Source: Massilia sp. BJB1822 (GTDB taxonomy: Bacteria; Pseudomonadota; Gammaproteobacteria; Burkholderiales; Burkholderiaceae_D). From it: a stretch of 64,000 bases of DNA. Of the stretch, positions 18,402-27,782 are shown in pieces. Under the pieces are notes generated by a model. It did no database searches. It was not told where the DNA came from and saw only the letters and a program-made list of their open reading frames with translations. A program made the translations under genes and the position numbers. Every line of letters starts with the position of its first letter. Position 1 is the stretch's first letter. The DNA lies in NCBI RefSeq assembly GCF_013369485.1, contig NZ_JABWEB010000019.1:22952-86951 (forward strand), in the 5' to 3' direction.

Positions 18402-19808
18402 ATGCCCGCTCACAGATCGCCATATCTGCTGCTTTCCATCTTGCTGCCGCTGGCCGCGCATGCCGCCTCGCCGGAATCGCTGAGCGGGCGCGTGGATCGC
18501 GTTTTCGAGCAATATAACCGCGCCGATTCGCCCGGCTGCGCCTTGGGAGTGATTCGCGCCGGCCGCATGGTCTATCAGAAGGGCTATGGCCAGGCCAGCC
18601 TGGAATACGGCCTGCCGATCCGTCCCGAGCGCACGGTATTCGATATCGGTTCGACGTCCAAGCAGTTTACCGCCGCAGCCATCCTGCTGCTGGTGCAGGA
18701 CGGGAAGCTGGCGCTGGATGACGATATCCGCAAATTCCTGCCCGCGATGCCGGACTACGGCACGCCCATCACCGTGCGCCACCTGCTGCACCATACCAGC
18801 GGCTTGCGCGACTATCTGGTGCTGCTGACGATGGCGGGCTTTAACGATGAAGACTACACCACCGATGCCGACGCGCTGACCGTCATCCAGCGCCAGAAGG
18901 CCTTGAATTTCCAGCCGGGCAGCGAGCATCGCTACAGCAATACCGGCTACTTCCTGCTCGGCCAGATCGTCAAGCAGGTGAGCGGCAAGACCTTGGGCGA
19001 GTTCTCGCGCGAGCGCATCTTCGCGCCGCTGGGCATGAAGGAAACCCGCATCCTGGAAAACCACCGCACCGTCTTCCCGCAGCGCGCCACGGCTTATCTG
19101 CTGCGGCCGGACGGCAGCTTCGGCGTGAATATGTCGGACTGGGAGCAGGCCGGCGACGGGGCGGTGCAGACCAATCTGACAGATCTGGCGAAGTGGGACG
19201 CCAACTTCTACGCGCCCAAAGTCGGCGGCGCCTGGCTCAATGAACAGTTGCAGCAAGCAGGCCGGTTGAACGACGGCTCCAGCCTGCAGTACGCGCGCGG
19301 CCTGATGCTGGAGGAATATCGCGGCCAGCGCATCGTGTCGCACGCGGGCGCTTTTGCGGGCTACCGCTCGCAGATGGTGCGCATTCCGGCGCAGCAGATG
19401 ACGGTGACTGTCTTGTGCAATCTGGCCCAGGCCCGCCCCGCCAAACTGGCCCTGGACGTGATGGACATCTATCTGGAGCCTGTGCTGACGGGCAGCCGCG
19501 AACCGGCCAAGGAGCGCGCCATGCCAGAAGCCTTCTCGCCGCCGGCGGGTGGCGAGGGCGCCTTCCTTGGCCGTTACCATAGCCCGGAATTGCAGGTGAC
19601 GTGGGAGGTGCAGCTCAAGGACGGCCAGCTGCGCATGCGTTCCGCGCGCGACGAAGCGCTGCTGATACCGACGGCCCAGGATACCTTCAGCGCGAATGGC
19701 GCCACCATCCGCATGCAGCGCGACGCGGCGAATGCCGTCAGCGGCTTTGTGGTCGATGCCGGGCGCGCCAATGGCATGAAATTCGAACGGAAAATTAAGG
19801 ATAGCTGA
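18402..19808 (+). CDS. Serine hydrolase of the beta-lactamase / class C family, exported
   Basis: 468 residues from the ATG at 18402; in-frame ATGs at 18393 and 18342 are possible and none has a strong Shine-Dalgarno sequence. Residues 1-22 form a Sec signal peptide (SPYLLLSILLPLAAHA). The catalytic SxxK is in FDIGSTSKQFTAA, and the second motif YxN is in YSNTGYFLLGQIV; a third-motif-like HAGAFAGYRSQM lies near 315. A C-terminal lipocalin-like strand-rich domain follows (LQVTWEVQLKDGQLRM), as in many penicillin-binding-protein-like esterases and D-aminopeptidases. The natural substrate cannot be told from sequence; beta-lactam resistance should not be assumed. Confidence 0.88.
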   Translation: MPAHRSPYLLLSILLPLAAHAASPESLSGRVDRVFEQYNRADSPGCALGVIRAGRMVYQKGYGQASLEYGLPIRPERTVFDIGSTSKQFTAAAILLLVQDGKLALDDDIRKFLPAMPDYGTPITVRHLLHHTSGLRDYLVLLTMAGFNDEDYTTDADALTVIQRQKALNFQPGSEHRYSNTGYFLLGQIVKQVSGKTLGEFSRERIFAPLGMKETRILENHRTVFPQRATAYLLRPDGSFGVNMSDWEQAGDGAVQTNLTDLAKWDANFYAPKVGGAWLNEQLQQAGRLNDGSSLQYARGLMLEEYRGQRIVSHAGAFAGYRSQMVRIPAQQMTVTVLCNLAQARPAKLALDVMDIYLEPVLTGSREPAKERAMPEAFSPPAGGEGAFLGRYHSPELQVTWEVQLKDGQLRMRSARDEALLIPTAQDTFSANGATIRMQRDAANAVSGFVVDAGRANGMKFERKIKDS

Positions 19809-19888
19809 AGCCTGTTCCGATTGAATCCGGACAGCCGCTGCGCCGTGTATCATGCGCTCAGCGTCCGACTGGACAGGCAACAAGAGAT

Positions 19889-20539
19889 ATGGCAATGATG
19901 AATGGTTGGCAGTTTTTGAGTATGTTGGGCAGTTTGAATGTGACCGGCCCGCTGGGCGTGGCGATCGCAGTCTGGCTGCTGGCGGGTAAATCCTGGCGCT
20001 TGACCCTGAACTGGTGCCTGCTGTTTGGCGCCGGCATGGCGCTGGTGGTGATTACCAAAGTGGCGTTTTTGGGCTGGGGTCTGGGCGTGCCGGAAGTGCA
20101 GTTCGCCGGCATCAGCGGCCATGCCATGCGTGCTTGCGCGGTCTTCCCGGTGGCGGCCTACCTGGCTTCGCGCCACCGTTCACTGGAATTCCGTTACTGG
20201 GTCACGGGCGGCGGCGTAGTGCTGTCTGTGCTGGTCAGCATCTCGCGCGTGCCGGTGCTGGCCCACTCCTGGTCGGAAGTGATCACCGGCGCAGGCCTGG
20301 GCCTGACCGTGGCTGGCGCCTTCATCTGGAGCGCGCGCGCTGAACGTCATGTGGTGATGGGCCGGGTGCTGGCCGTGCTTTGCCTGCCGGTGCTGCTGCT
20401 GGCACCGCGCGCCGAACCGGCGCCCACCGAGCAGTGGATGCGCGATCTGGCGCTCTACCTGTCGGGCAAGGACAAGCCGCATCAGCGCAGCTGGCAGCTC
20501 GGGCCGCCGAAAAACGGCTCGCGCAGCCCGCTGCTCTAG
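19889..20539 (+). CDS. PAP2-family membrane phosphatase, variant active site
   Basis: 216 residues with about five membrane helices. Motif 2 is SGH at 76-78 (AGISGHAMRACAVFP). Motif 3 is SR-x5-H at 119-126 followed by Glu130 where the family has Asp. Motif 1 (KxxxxxxRP) is degenerate. The family dephosphorylates lipid phosphates such as undecaprenyl pyrophosphate or phosphatidate at the membrane. Activity here is uncertain because of the altered residues. It stands alone about 100 bases upstream of smc. Confidence 0.8.
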   Translation: MAMMNGWQFLSMLGSLNVTGPLGVAIAVWLLAGKSWRLTLNWCLLFGAGMALVVITKVAFLGWGLGVPEVQFAGISGHAMRACAVFPVAAYLASRHRSLEFRYWVTGGGVVLSVLVSISRVPVLAHSWSEVITGAGLGLTVAGAFIWSARAERHVVMGRVLAVLCLPVLLLAPRAEPAPTEQWMRDLALYLSGKDKPHQRSWQLGPPKNGSRSPLL

Positions 20540-20590
20540 CGTTGCGGCAGGTTTCGGCAGTGAGTTTTTGACCAGATTCCATTCACAAAA

Positions 20591-20599
20591 TGGTATGAT
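20591..20599 (+). promoter_or_regulatory. Extended -10 promoter before smc
   Basis: TGGTATGAT is an extended -10 (TGn TATGAT). TTGACC at 20568-20573 is 20 bases away, too far for a normal -35. A start near 20606 would give a leader of about 40 bases before the GTG of smc. Confidence 0.5.
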
Positions 20600-20646
20600 A
20601 GCCAGGTTTTTAACCATGCCTGTCCGGGCGAAGAACAGATAACAAC

Positions 20647-23600
20647 GTGCGTCTATCTTCCATCAAATTGTCGGGATTTAAGTCTTTCGTGGATCCCACC
20701 AATTTCCAGGTGCCCGGGCAGCTGGTAGGCGTGGTCGGCCCGAATGGCTGCGGCAAGTCGAATATCATCGACGCCGTGCGCTGGGTGTTGGGCGAATCCA
20801 AGGCTTCGGAACTGCGCGGCGAGTCCATGCAGGACGTGATTTTCAACGGCTCGACCCTGCGCAAACCGGCCGGACGGGCTTCGGTCGAACTGGTCTTCGA
20901 CAACCATGAGGGCAAAGCTTCCGGCCAATGGGGCCAATATGCCGAGATCGCGGTCAAGCGCACGCTGACGCGCGATGGCACCTCCACTTACTACATCAAC
21001 AGCCAGCCGGTGCGCCGCCGCGATATCCAGGACATCTTCCTCGGCACCGGCCTGGGGCCGCGCGCCTACGCCATCATCGGCCAGGGCATGATTGCCCGCA
21101 TCATCGAATCGCGTCCGGAAGAGCTGCGCGTCTTCCTGGAAGAGGCGGCCGGCGTGTCGAAGTACAAGGAACGCCGCCGCGAAACGGAAAACCGCCTGCA
21201 CGATACGCGCGAAAACCTGCTGCGCGTGGAAGACATCCTGCGCGAGCTGAATAACAATCTGGAACGGCTGGAAGCGCAGGCGGCGGTGGCGAACAAATTC
21301 CACCAGCTTCAATCGGACCAGGAAGAGAAGCAGAAACTGCTCTGGCTCTTGCGCAAAAACGAGGCGCACAGCGAGCAGACGCGCTTTTTCCGCGAGATGG
21401 AACAGGCCCAGACCGATCTGGAAGAGCAGACGGCCAAGCTGCGCCATGTCGAACTGTCGCTGGAGCAGATGCGCCAGGCCCACTTCGCCGTGGGCGACCG
21501 CTTGCACCAGGCGCAGGGCCATCTGTACCAGACCAATTCCGAGATCGGCAGCCTGGAAGCGCAGATCAAATTCGTGATCGAATCGCGCACCCGTCTGCAG
21601 CAGCAACTGGTGACGCTGGCCGCCCAGCGCGACCAGTGGCAGCGGCAGGCCAGCGACTATGCCGGCCAGGTCGAGGAAGCCGAATTCAATCTGGAAGAAC
21701 TGTCGGCCAAGGTCGAGCAGTCGCGCATCATGGCCGAGCAGAAGGCCGAGTTGCTGCCCATGCTGGAGGCGGAATGGCGCGAGGCGCAGAACCGCAGCAC
21801 GGAATCGCGCGCCCGCATCATGCAGGCGCAGCAGCAGCTGGAACTGGAATCGGCGCACCAGCGCAACGCCTCCAATATCCTTTCCGGCCTGGCGACGCGG
21901 CGCGAGCGCCTGCAGCAGGAAAAGAGCGGCTTGGCCCTGCCGGACTCCAGCCATCTGGCGAACCTGAAGATGCAGCTGGAGGAAAAGCAGCAGACCCTGG
22001 AAGAGCAGAACTTCCATCTGGAAGAGGCGCTGGAGCTGCAGCCGAAGCTGGAAGAAGAACGCCAGCAGGCGCAAGCAGCGGTGCAAAAGGAAACGGCGGC
22101 CAACGCCCAGCTGGAAGCGCGCCTGAACGCGCTGCGCCAGTTGCAGGAGCGCGTGCAGACCGAAGGCAAGGTCACGCCCTGGCTGGAAAAACATGAGCTG
22201 AACGAGCTGCCGCGCCTGTGGCAGAAACTGCATATCGAGGATGGCTGGGAAAGCGCGCTGGAAGCGGTGCTGCGCGAACGCACCTCGGCCTTGCAGGTGT
22301 CGAATCTGGACTGGGCCAAACACTTCTTCAGCGATGCGCCACCGGCCAAGCTGGCCCTGTTCGCGCCGGTGACGGCGGCGCCCGCCGCCGAGCCGGAAGT
22401 GGCGGGCCTGAAACCGTTTATCAGCCTGCTGAAACTCAACGATCCCGGCTTGCGCGGCGTGTTGCAGGACTGGCTGCACCTGGTCTTTATGGCCGAAGAT
22501 GCGGCCAGTGCTTTCCAGGCGCGCGCCAGTCTGCCGCCCGGCGCCTGCGTCGTCACGCGCCAGGGCCATATGATCACGCAGAACAGCGTGCGTTTTTACG
22601 CCGCCGACGCGGAGCAGGACGGCATGCTGGGCCGCCAGCAGGAAATCGAAAACATCGGCAAGCAGTTGCGCGCCCAGTCCATGCTGGCCGAGGAAGCACG
22701 TTCGCGCGCGGTGCGCGCCGAGGCAGCCCTGAGCAACCACGCGCGCATGCTGGCGGAAACGCGGCAAAAGGTGCAGAGCCTGACCCAGACCGCGCACAGC
22801 CTGCAGCTGGAAGTGATGAAGCTGTCCGAGGTGGAAGCGCGCTTCAACCAGCGCAGCAATCAGATTGAGGCCGACCTGGCCGAGATCGCGGCGCAGGAAG
22901 AAGAGCAGATGCAGGTCAAGCTCGAATCGGAGGAAAAATTCGAGCAGCTCGATATGGAGCTGGGCAATCTGCAGGGCGAGCATGAGGAAGGCCAGACCGC
23001 CTTCATGGCCAAGGAGCAGCGGCTGGCCGATGCGCGCGAAGCGCTGCGCGAGCTGGAACGCAAGGCCCAGGAAGCCGAATTCGCTGAGAAAGCGGCGCGC
23101 AGCCGCATCGAGGAACTGCGCCGCAATATCGTCACCGCCAGCAGCCAGGTGGAGCAGGTCGAACAGAGCGTGAAAGCCGGTCAGCTGGAGCTGGAAGGCC
23201 TGGAATCGGGCGCCGCCAACGAAGGCTTGCAGGGATTGCTCGACCGCCGCACGCAGCAGGAGCGCGCGCTGGCCGATGCGCGCCATGAGCTGGACCAGAT
23301 CACCCAGCAGCTGCGCCAGGCCGAGGATGCGCGCATGCAGTCCGAACGCACCTTGCAGCCGCAGCGCGACAAGATCACCGAGATGCAGCTCAAGGAGCAG
23401 GCCGCGCGCCTGAACCAGGAGCAGTTCGCCCAGCAGCTGGCCGAGGTCCAGGCCGACGAGGCGGCGCTGAGCGAGAAGCTGCATGCGGATATGAAGCCGT
23501 CCTATCTGCAGGGCGAGGTCACGCGCTTGACCAATGCGATCGCGGCGCTGGGCGCGGTCAATCTGGCGGCGCTCGACGAGCTGTCGCAGGCGTCCGAGCG

Positions 23601-24174
23601 CAAGAATTTCCTCGATTCGCAGAATGCCGACCTGACCGAGGCGATCAACACGCTGGAAGACGCGATCCAGAAGATCGACAAGGAAACCCGCGACCTTTTG
23701 CAGGATACCTTCGACCGCGTGAACGGCCACTTCTCCGAACTGTTCCCCATCCTGTTCGGCGGTGGCCAGGCCAAGCTGATCATGACGGGCGACGAAATCC
23801 TGGACTCGGGCGTGCAAGTCATGGCCCAGCCGCCGGGCAAGAAGAACGCCACCATCCACCTGCTGTCGGGCGGCGAAAAAGCGCTGACCGCAACGGCGCT
23901 GGTGTTCTCCATGTTCCGCCTGAACCCGGCGCCGTTCTGCCTGCTCGACGAAGTCGATGCGCCGCTGGACGACGCCAATACGGAGCGCTTCTGCCGCATG
24001 GTGAAGCGCATGTCCGAACATACCCAATTCCTCTTCATCTCGCACAACAAGATTGCGATGGAGATGGCCAATCAACTGATCGGTGTGACGATGCAGGAGC
24101 AGGGCGTATCGCGCATCGTGGCGGTGGACATGGAAGCCGCCGCCAACTTCGCTTCCGAGGCACAAGCAGCATGA
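20647..24174 (+). CDS. smc: Chromosome segregation protein SMC
   Basis: 1175 residues with a GTG start. It is the ATPase that organises and segregates the chromosome together with ScpA and ScpB. Walker A GPNGCGKSN is at 31-39 after the typical start RLSSIKLSGFKSF, long coiled coils run from about 170 to 500 and 650 to 1000, and a hinge lies near 510-650. The C-terminal head has the signature LLSGGEKALTA and Walker B FCLLDEVDAPLDD. Its stop overlaps the zipA start by four bases (ATGA), so the two are translationally coupled, a typical betaproteobacterial smc-zipA-ligA unit. Confidence 0.98.
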   Translation: MRLSSIKLSGFKSFVDPTNFQVPGQLVGVVGPNGCGKSNIIDAVRWVLGESKASELRGESMQDVIFNGSTLRKPAGRASVELVFDNHEGKASGQWGQYAEIAVKRTLTRDGTSTYYINSQPVRRRDIQDIFLGTGLGPRAYAIIGQGMIARIIESRPEELRVFLEEAAGVSKYKERRRETENRLHDTRENLLRVEDILRELNNNLERLEAQAAVANKFHQLQSDQEEKQKLLWLLRKNEAHSEQTRFFREMEQAQTDLEEQTAKLRHVELSLEQMRQAHFAVGDRLHQAQGHLYQTNSEIGSLEAQIKFVIESRTRLQQQLVTLAAQRDQWQRQASDYAGQVEEAEFNLEELSAKVEQSRIMAEQKAELLPMLEAEWREAQNRSTESRARIMQAQQQLELESAHQRNASNILSGLATRRERLQQEKSGLALPDSSHLANLKMQLEEKQQTLEEQNFHLEEALELQPKLEEERQQAQAAVQKETAANAQLEARLNALRQLQERVQTEGKVTPWLEKHELNELPRLWQKLHIEDGWESALEAVLRERTSALQVSNLDWAKHFFSDAPPAKLALFAPVTAAPAAEPEVAGLKPFISLLKLNDPGLRGVLQDWLHLVFMAEDAASAFQARASLPPGACVVTRQGHMITQNSVRFYAADAEQDGMLGRQQEIENIGKQLRAQSMLAEEARSRAVRAEAALSNHARMLAETRQKVQSLTQTAHSLQLEVMKLSEVEARFNQRSNQIEADLAEIAAQEEEQMQVKLESEEKFEQLDMELGNLQGEHEEGQTAFMAKEQRLADAREALRELERKAQEAEFAEKAARSRIEELRRNIVTASSQVEQVEQSVKAGQLELEGLESGAANEGLQGLLDRRTQQERALADARHELDQITQQLRQAEDARMQSERTLQPQRDKITEMQLKEQAARLNQEQFAQQLAEVQADEAALSEKLHADMKPSYLQGEVTRLTNAIAALGAVNLAALDELSQASERKNFLDSQNADLTEAINTLEDAIQKIDKETRDLLQDTFDRVNGHFSELFPILFGGGQAKLIMTGDEILDSGVQVMAQPPGKKNATIHLLSGGEKALTATALVFSMFRLNPAPFCLLDEVDAPLDDANTERFCRMVKRMSEHTQFLFISHNKIAMEMANQLIGVTMQEQGVSRIVAVDMEAAANFASEAQAA

Positions 24175-25400
24175 CAGATTTTCAAATGAGTTTAATCGCA
24201 GCCGGCGGCGTCTTTATCGTCGGCGTTATCTCCTACAACAAGTGGCAGGAGTACAAGGCCAAGAAGAGCGTGGAACGCGCTTTCGCCTCCGACCATGACG
24301 ATGTGCTGATGCGCAGCGGCGAGGAAGTGCAAGCGCCGTCCGCGCGCCATGAACCCAGCTTCTCGCTGGACGAAACGCCGCTGCCGGATGCCGGTTCCGG
24401 CGCTTATGCGGCGCCCGAGCATGTGGAGGGCGATCTGCCGGCGCCGAGCTTCGCGCCCGACGCCGAGGAAACGGACCACGCGGCCGACGCCGCGCGCGCC
24501 ACGCGCGCGTCTGCACCGGCCGCTGCTGGCCCGGCTGCTGCTGGCGCTGGCGCCCAGACTGCGCCCGCGCGCAGCGCCGACGCCTCCGTGCCGCCGTCCG
24601 AGCTGGCCACCAGCCTGGTCGATCCCCTGATCGATTGCCTGCTGCCGCTGGAGCTGGAAGCGCCGGTGCGCGGCGAGAAAATCCTGCCCGCGCTGCAAAA
24701 GCTGCGTTTCGTCGGCAGCAAGCCGGTGCACTATATCGGCCTGGCCGTCAGCGGCGACTGGGAACCCATCGTGCATGGCACGGTCTACACCAAGCTGCAA
24801 GGCGGCGTGCAACTGGCCAGCCGCAGCACAGCCTTGAACGAACTGGAATACTCGGAACTGGTGACGCGCCTGCGCGGCGTGGCCGATGAAATCGGCGCCG
24901 AACCGCATATCCCGGACATGATCGAAGTCATGGCCGAAGCCAAGAACCTGCACCGCTTCGTTGCCAGCCACGACGCCCAGCTGGGCGTGAACCTGGCCAG
25001 CAACGGCGCGCCATGGGCCATCACGACCCTGCTTGGCGCCCTGGAAAAGCAGGGCTTCGATGTGCGCCCCGATGGCCGCTACACCATGCGCGACAACGAG
25101 GGCGGCCAGCTGTTCAGCCTCTCCACCAATGTCACGCTGGCTGAAGAGACCACGCCGCGACTGACCCTGCTGCTTGACGTGCCTTGCGTGGCGCCGGCGC
25201 GCGACGGCTTCGGCGCCATGATCGCCTGCGCCAAGTCGCTGGTGGCGCGTCTGGACGCGACCATCGTGGACGACTACAACCAGCCGCTGAGCGATGCCGC
25301 CCTGACGGAAATCGCCGGCCAGGTGAAAGATTTTTATGCCGAGATGGACAGCGCCGACATCCCCGCCGGCTCCACCCGCGCCCTGCGCCTGTTCAGCTGA
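24171..25400 (+). CDS. zipA: Cell division protein ZipA
   Basis: 409 residues. Residues 6-22 form one membrane anchor (SLIAAGGVFIVGVISY) with the C-terminus inside the cell. A basic, then acidic and Ala/Pro-rich linker follows (about 30-150). The ZipA C-terminal domain, which binds the FtsZ tail, runs from about 190 to 400 (LRFVGSKPVHYIGLAVSGDW, then TPRLTLLLDVPCV). It lies between smc and ligA, as in other Burkholderiales. It was identified from architecture and context, since ZipA is poorly conserved in sequence. Confidence 0.9.
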   Translation: MTDFQMSLIAAGGVFIVGVISYNKWQEYKAKKSVERAFASDHDDVLMRSGEEVQAPSARHEPSFSLDETPLPDAGSGAYAAPEHVEGDLPAPSFAPDAEETDHAADAARATRASAPAAAGPAAAGAGAQTAPARSADASVPPSELATSLVDPLIDCLLPLELEAPVRGEKILPALQKLRFVGSKPVHYIGLAVSGDWEPIVHGTVYTKLQGGVQLASRSTALNELEYSELVTRLRGVADEIGAEPHIPDMIEVMAEAKNLHRFVASHDAQLGVNLASNGAPWAITTLLGALEKQGFDVRPDGRYTMRDNEGGQLFSLSTNVTLAEETTPRLTLLLDVPCVAPARDGFGAMIACAKSLVARLDATIVDDYNQPLSDAALTEIAGQVKDFYAEMDSADIPAGSTRALRLFS

Positions 25401-25413
25401 GTAGTACTGCATC

Positions 25414-27762
25414 ATGAGTGAATTGAATCAAAGCCCGGCCGAACGCGCCGCGTGGCTGACGGCGGAACTGAACCGCCACCTGCACGCCTATCACGTGCTG
25501 GACGCGCCCACCATCCCGGACGCGGAGTACGACCAGCTGTTCGCCGAGCTGCAAAAGATCGAGGCGGATCATCCCGAACTGGCCGCGCCCGACTCGCCGA
25601 CCTTGCGCGTCGGCGCGGCGCCGCTGCCGCAGTTCGACGCGGTGACGCACGCCGTGCCCATGCTGTCGCTGAACAACGGCTTCTCCGAAGAGGATATCGA
25701 GAACTTCGACCGCCGCGTGCGCGACGGCCTGGACAAGCTGGAAGTCGACTATGCCGCCGAGGTCAAATTTGACGGCCTGGCCATCAATCTGCGCTACGAA
25801 AACGGCCTGTTCGTGCAGGCCGCCACGCGCGGCGACGGCTATACCGGCGAGGACGTGTCGGCCAATATCCGCACCATCGGCGTGATCCCGCTGCGCCTGC
25901 GCGGCGAGAACCTGCCGCGCGTGCTGGAAGTGCGCGGCGAGGTGCTGATGTTCAAGGCCGATTTCGAAGCCATGAATGCGCGCCAGCGCGAAGCCGGACA
26001 AAAAGAATTCGTCAATCCGCGCAATGCGGCGGCGGGCAGCCTGCGCCAGCTCGATTCGCGCATCACCGCCCAGCGCAAGCTGCGCTTCTTCGCCTACGGC
26101 ATCGGCGAACTGCTGGGCGCCGAGCTGCCATCCTCGCATTCCGCCTTGCTGGACTGGTATGAGGAGCTGGGCCTGCCGGTGGCCAAGGAACGCGCCGTGG
26201 TGCGCGGCAAGGATGGCCTGCTGAATTACTTCAAGCAGATCGGCCAGACCCGTCCCGCCATGCCGTATGAAATCGACGGCGTGGTCTACAAGACCAATCT
26301 GCTGGAAGAGCAGCGCGAGCTGGGCTTCGTCTCGCGCGCGCCGCGTTTTGCGCTGGCGCATAAATTCCCGGCCGAGGAAGCCACCACCGTGGTGCAGGCC
26401 ATCGAAGTGCAGGTGGGCCGTACCGGCGCCATCACGCCGGTGGCGCGCCTGGCGCCGGTCTTCGTCGGCGGCGTTACCGTCACCAACGCCACCCTGCACA
26501 ACGAGGACGAGGTGCGCCGCAAGGATGTGCGCGTGGGCGACACTGTGATTGTGCGCCGCGCCGGCGACGTGATCCCGGAAGTGCTGGCCGTGGTGCCGGA
26601 AAAGCGCCCGCAACCCGAACCGGCCGCCTATGTGCTGCCGAAGTCCTGCCCCGTGTGCGGCTCGCATGTGGTGCGGGAAGAGGGCGAAGCCATTGCGCGC
26701 TGCTCGGGCGGCCTGTTCTGCTCGGCCCAGCGCAAGGAAGCGATCCGCCATTTCAGCGGCCGCCGCATGATGGACATCGAAGGCCTGGGCGACCGCTATA
26801 TCGATAATCTGGTCGAGTGCAATCTGGTGCACGGCGTGGCCGATCTGTACAAGCTCACGCTGGACGACTTGCTGAAGATGAAGCGCCTGGCCGATGAGCG
26901 CGACGGCACCACGCCGGAGACGGTCCAGCAGGGCAAGATCGCCACCAAGTGGGCCGACAATCTGCTGGAAGCGATTGCCGCCAGCAAGACGCCGCCGCTG
27001 GAGCGCCTGCTGTTCGCGCTCGGCATTCGCCATGTGGGCGAGTCCACCGCCAAGACCCTGGCCGAGTGGCTGGGCCATTTCGCGCTGATCCGCCGCGCGC
27101 CGGTGGCGCTGCTGCGCGTGCTGCCCGATATCGGCGGCACGGTGGCCGAATCCATCGCCGAGTTCTTTGCCGAGCCGAAAAACCAGCAGGCCATCGACGC
27201 GCTGCTGGCAGCGGGCGTGGCGCCGCAAGGCGAACACGCGCCCAAGGTCCAGCTGCGCGAAAAACTGGAGCCGGTATCGCTGCTGGCCGCGATGGGCATT
27301 CCAAAACTGACGGAGCCACGCTGCCGCCAACTGATCGAGCAAGGCCTGACGCTGGAAGCGCTGGCCTATCTGAAGATCTTCGACGTCTTCGGTCTGCCGG
27401 CTGCAGTGGCGGGCGCGCTGGGCGAATGGATGGCGCTGCAAGCCAACCGCGACGCCCTGCTGGCCCTCGACGCCTTGCGCGGCGAGCTGCTGGCACAGCT
27501 TCCGGAAACCGCCGCCGCCGAAGGCGCCATGGCCGGCAAGACCTTTGTGCTGACCGGCACGCTGCCCACCATGGGCCGCGACCAGGCGGCCGCGCTGATC
27601 GAACAGGCGGGAGGCAAGGTGTCCGGCTCGGTCTCGAAGAAAACATCCTATCTGGTGGCGGGCGCCGAAGCAGGCAGCAAGCTGGCCAAGGCGGAGGAAC
27701 TCGGCATTACCATCCTGGACGAGGCGGGCCTCTTGGCCTTGCTGGGCCAGGGCGGCGCATAA
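25414..27762 (+). CDS. ligA: NAD-dependent DNA ligase LigA, with an extra segment before BRCT
   Basis: 782 residues, about 90 longer than most bacterial LigA. It seals nicks using NAD+. Domain Ia is at the N-terminus (AYHVLDAPTIPDAEYD), the adenylation lysine is Lys118 in AEVKFDGLAI, an OB fold follows, then a four-cysteine zinc finger (SCPVCGSHV ... CSGGLFCSAQ), helix-hairpin-helix repeats and a C-terminal BRCT domain (GKTFVLTGTL from about 706). Between the HhH region and BRCT, residues about 611-703 form an additional helical block that looks like another HhH-type repeat. The insertion ADERDGTTPETVQQGK is usual in betaproteobacteria. Confidence 0.98.
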   Translation: MSELNQSPAERAAWLTAELNRHLHAYHVLDAPTIPDAEYDQLFAELQKIEADHPELAAPDSPTLRVGAAPLPQFDAVTHAVPMLSLNNGFSEEDIENFDRRVRDGLDKLEVDYAAEVKFDGLAINLRYENGLFVQAATRGDGYTGEDVSANIRTIGVIPLRLRGENLPRVLEVRGEVLMFKADFEAMNARQREAGQKEFVNPRNAAAGSLRQLDSRITAQRKLRFFAYGIGELLGAELPSSHSALLDWYEELGLPVAKERAVVRGKDGLLNYFKQIGQTRPAMPYEIDGVVYKTNLLEEQRELGFVSRAPRFALAHKFPAEEATTVVQAIEVQVGRTGAITPVARLAPVFVGGVTVTNATLHNEDEVRRKDVRVGDTVIVRRAGDVIPEVLAVVPEKRPQPEPAAYVLPKSCPVCGSHVVREEGEAIARCSGGLFCSAQRKEAIRHFSGRRMMDIEGLGDRYIDNLVECNLVHGVADLYKLTLDDLLKMKRLADERDGTTPETVQQGKIATKWADNLLEAIAASKTPPLERLLFALGIRHVGESTAKTLAEWLGHFALIRRAPVALLRVLPDIGGTVAESIAEFFAEPKNQQAIDALLAAGVAPQGEHAPKVQLREKLEPVSLLAAMGIPKLTEPRCRQLIEQGLTLEALAYLKIFDVFGLPAAVAGALGEWMALQANRDALLALDALRGELLAQLPETAAAEGAMAGKTFVLTGTLPTMGRDQAAALIEQAGGKVSGSVSKKTSYLVAGAEAGSKLAKAEELGITILDEAGLLALLGQGGA

Positions 27763-27782
27763 ACATCCCTACGGAGAAAACT

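Noticed and set aside
20653..24165. 1170-codon open frame antisense to smc
   Set aside because: Shadow of smc; L/Q/R/H-rich composition and no domain.
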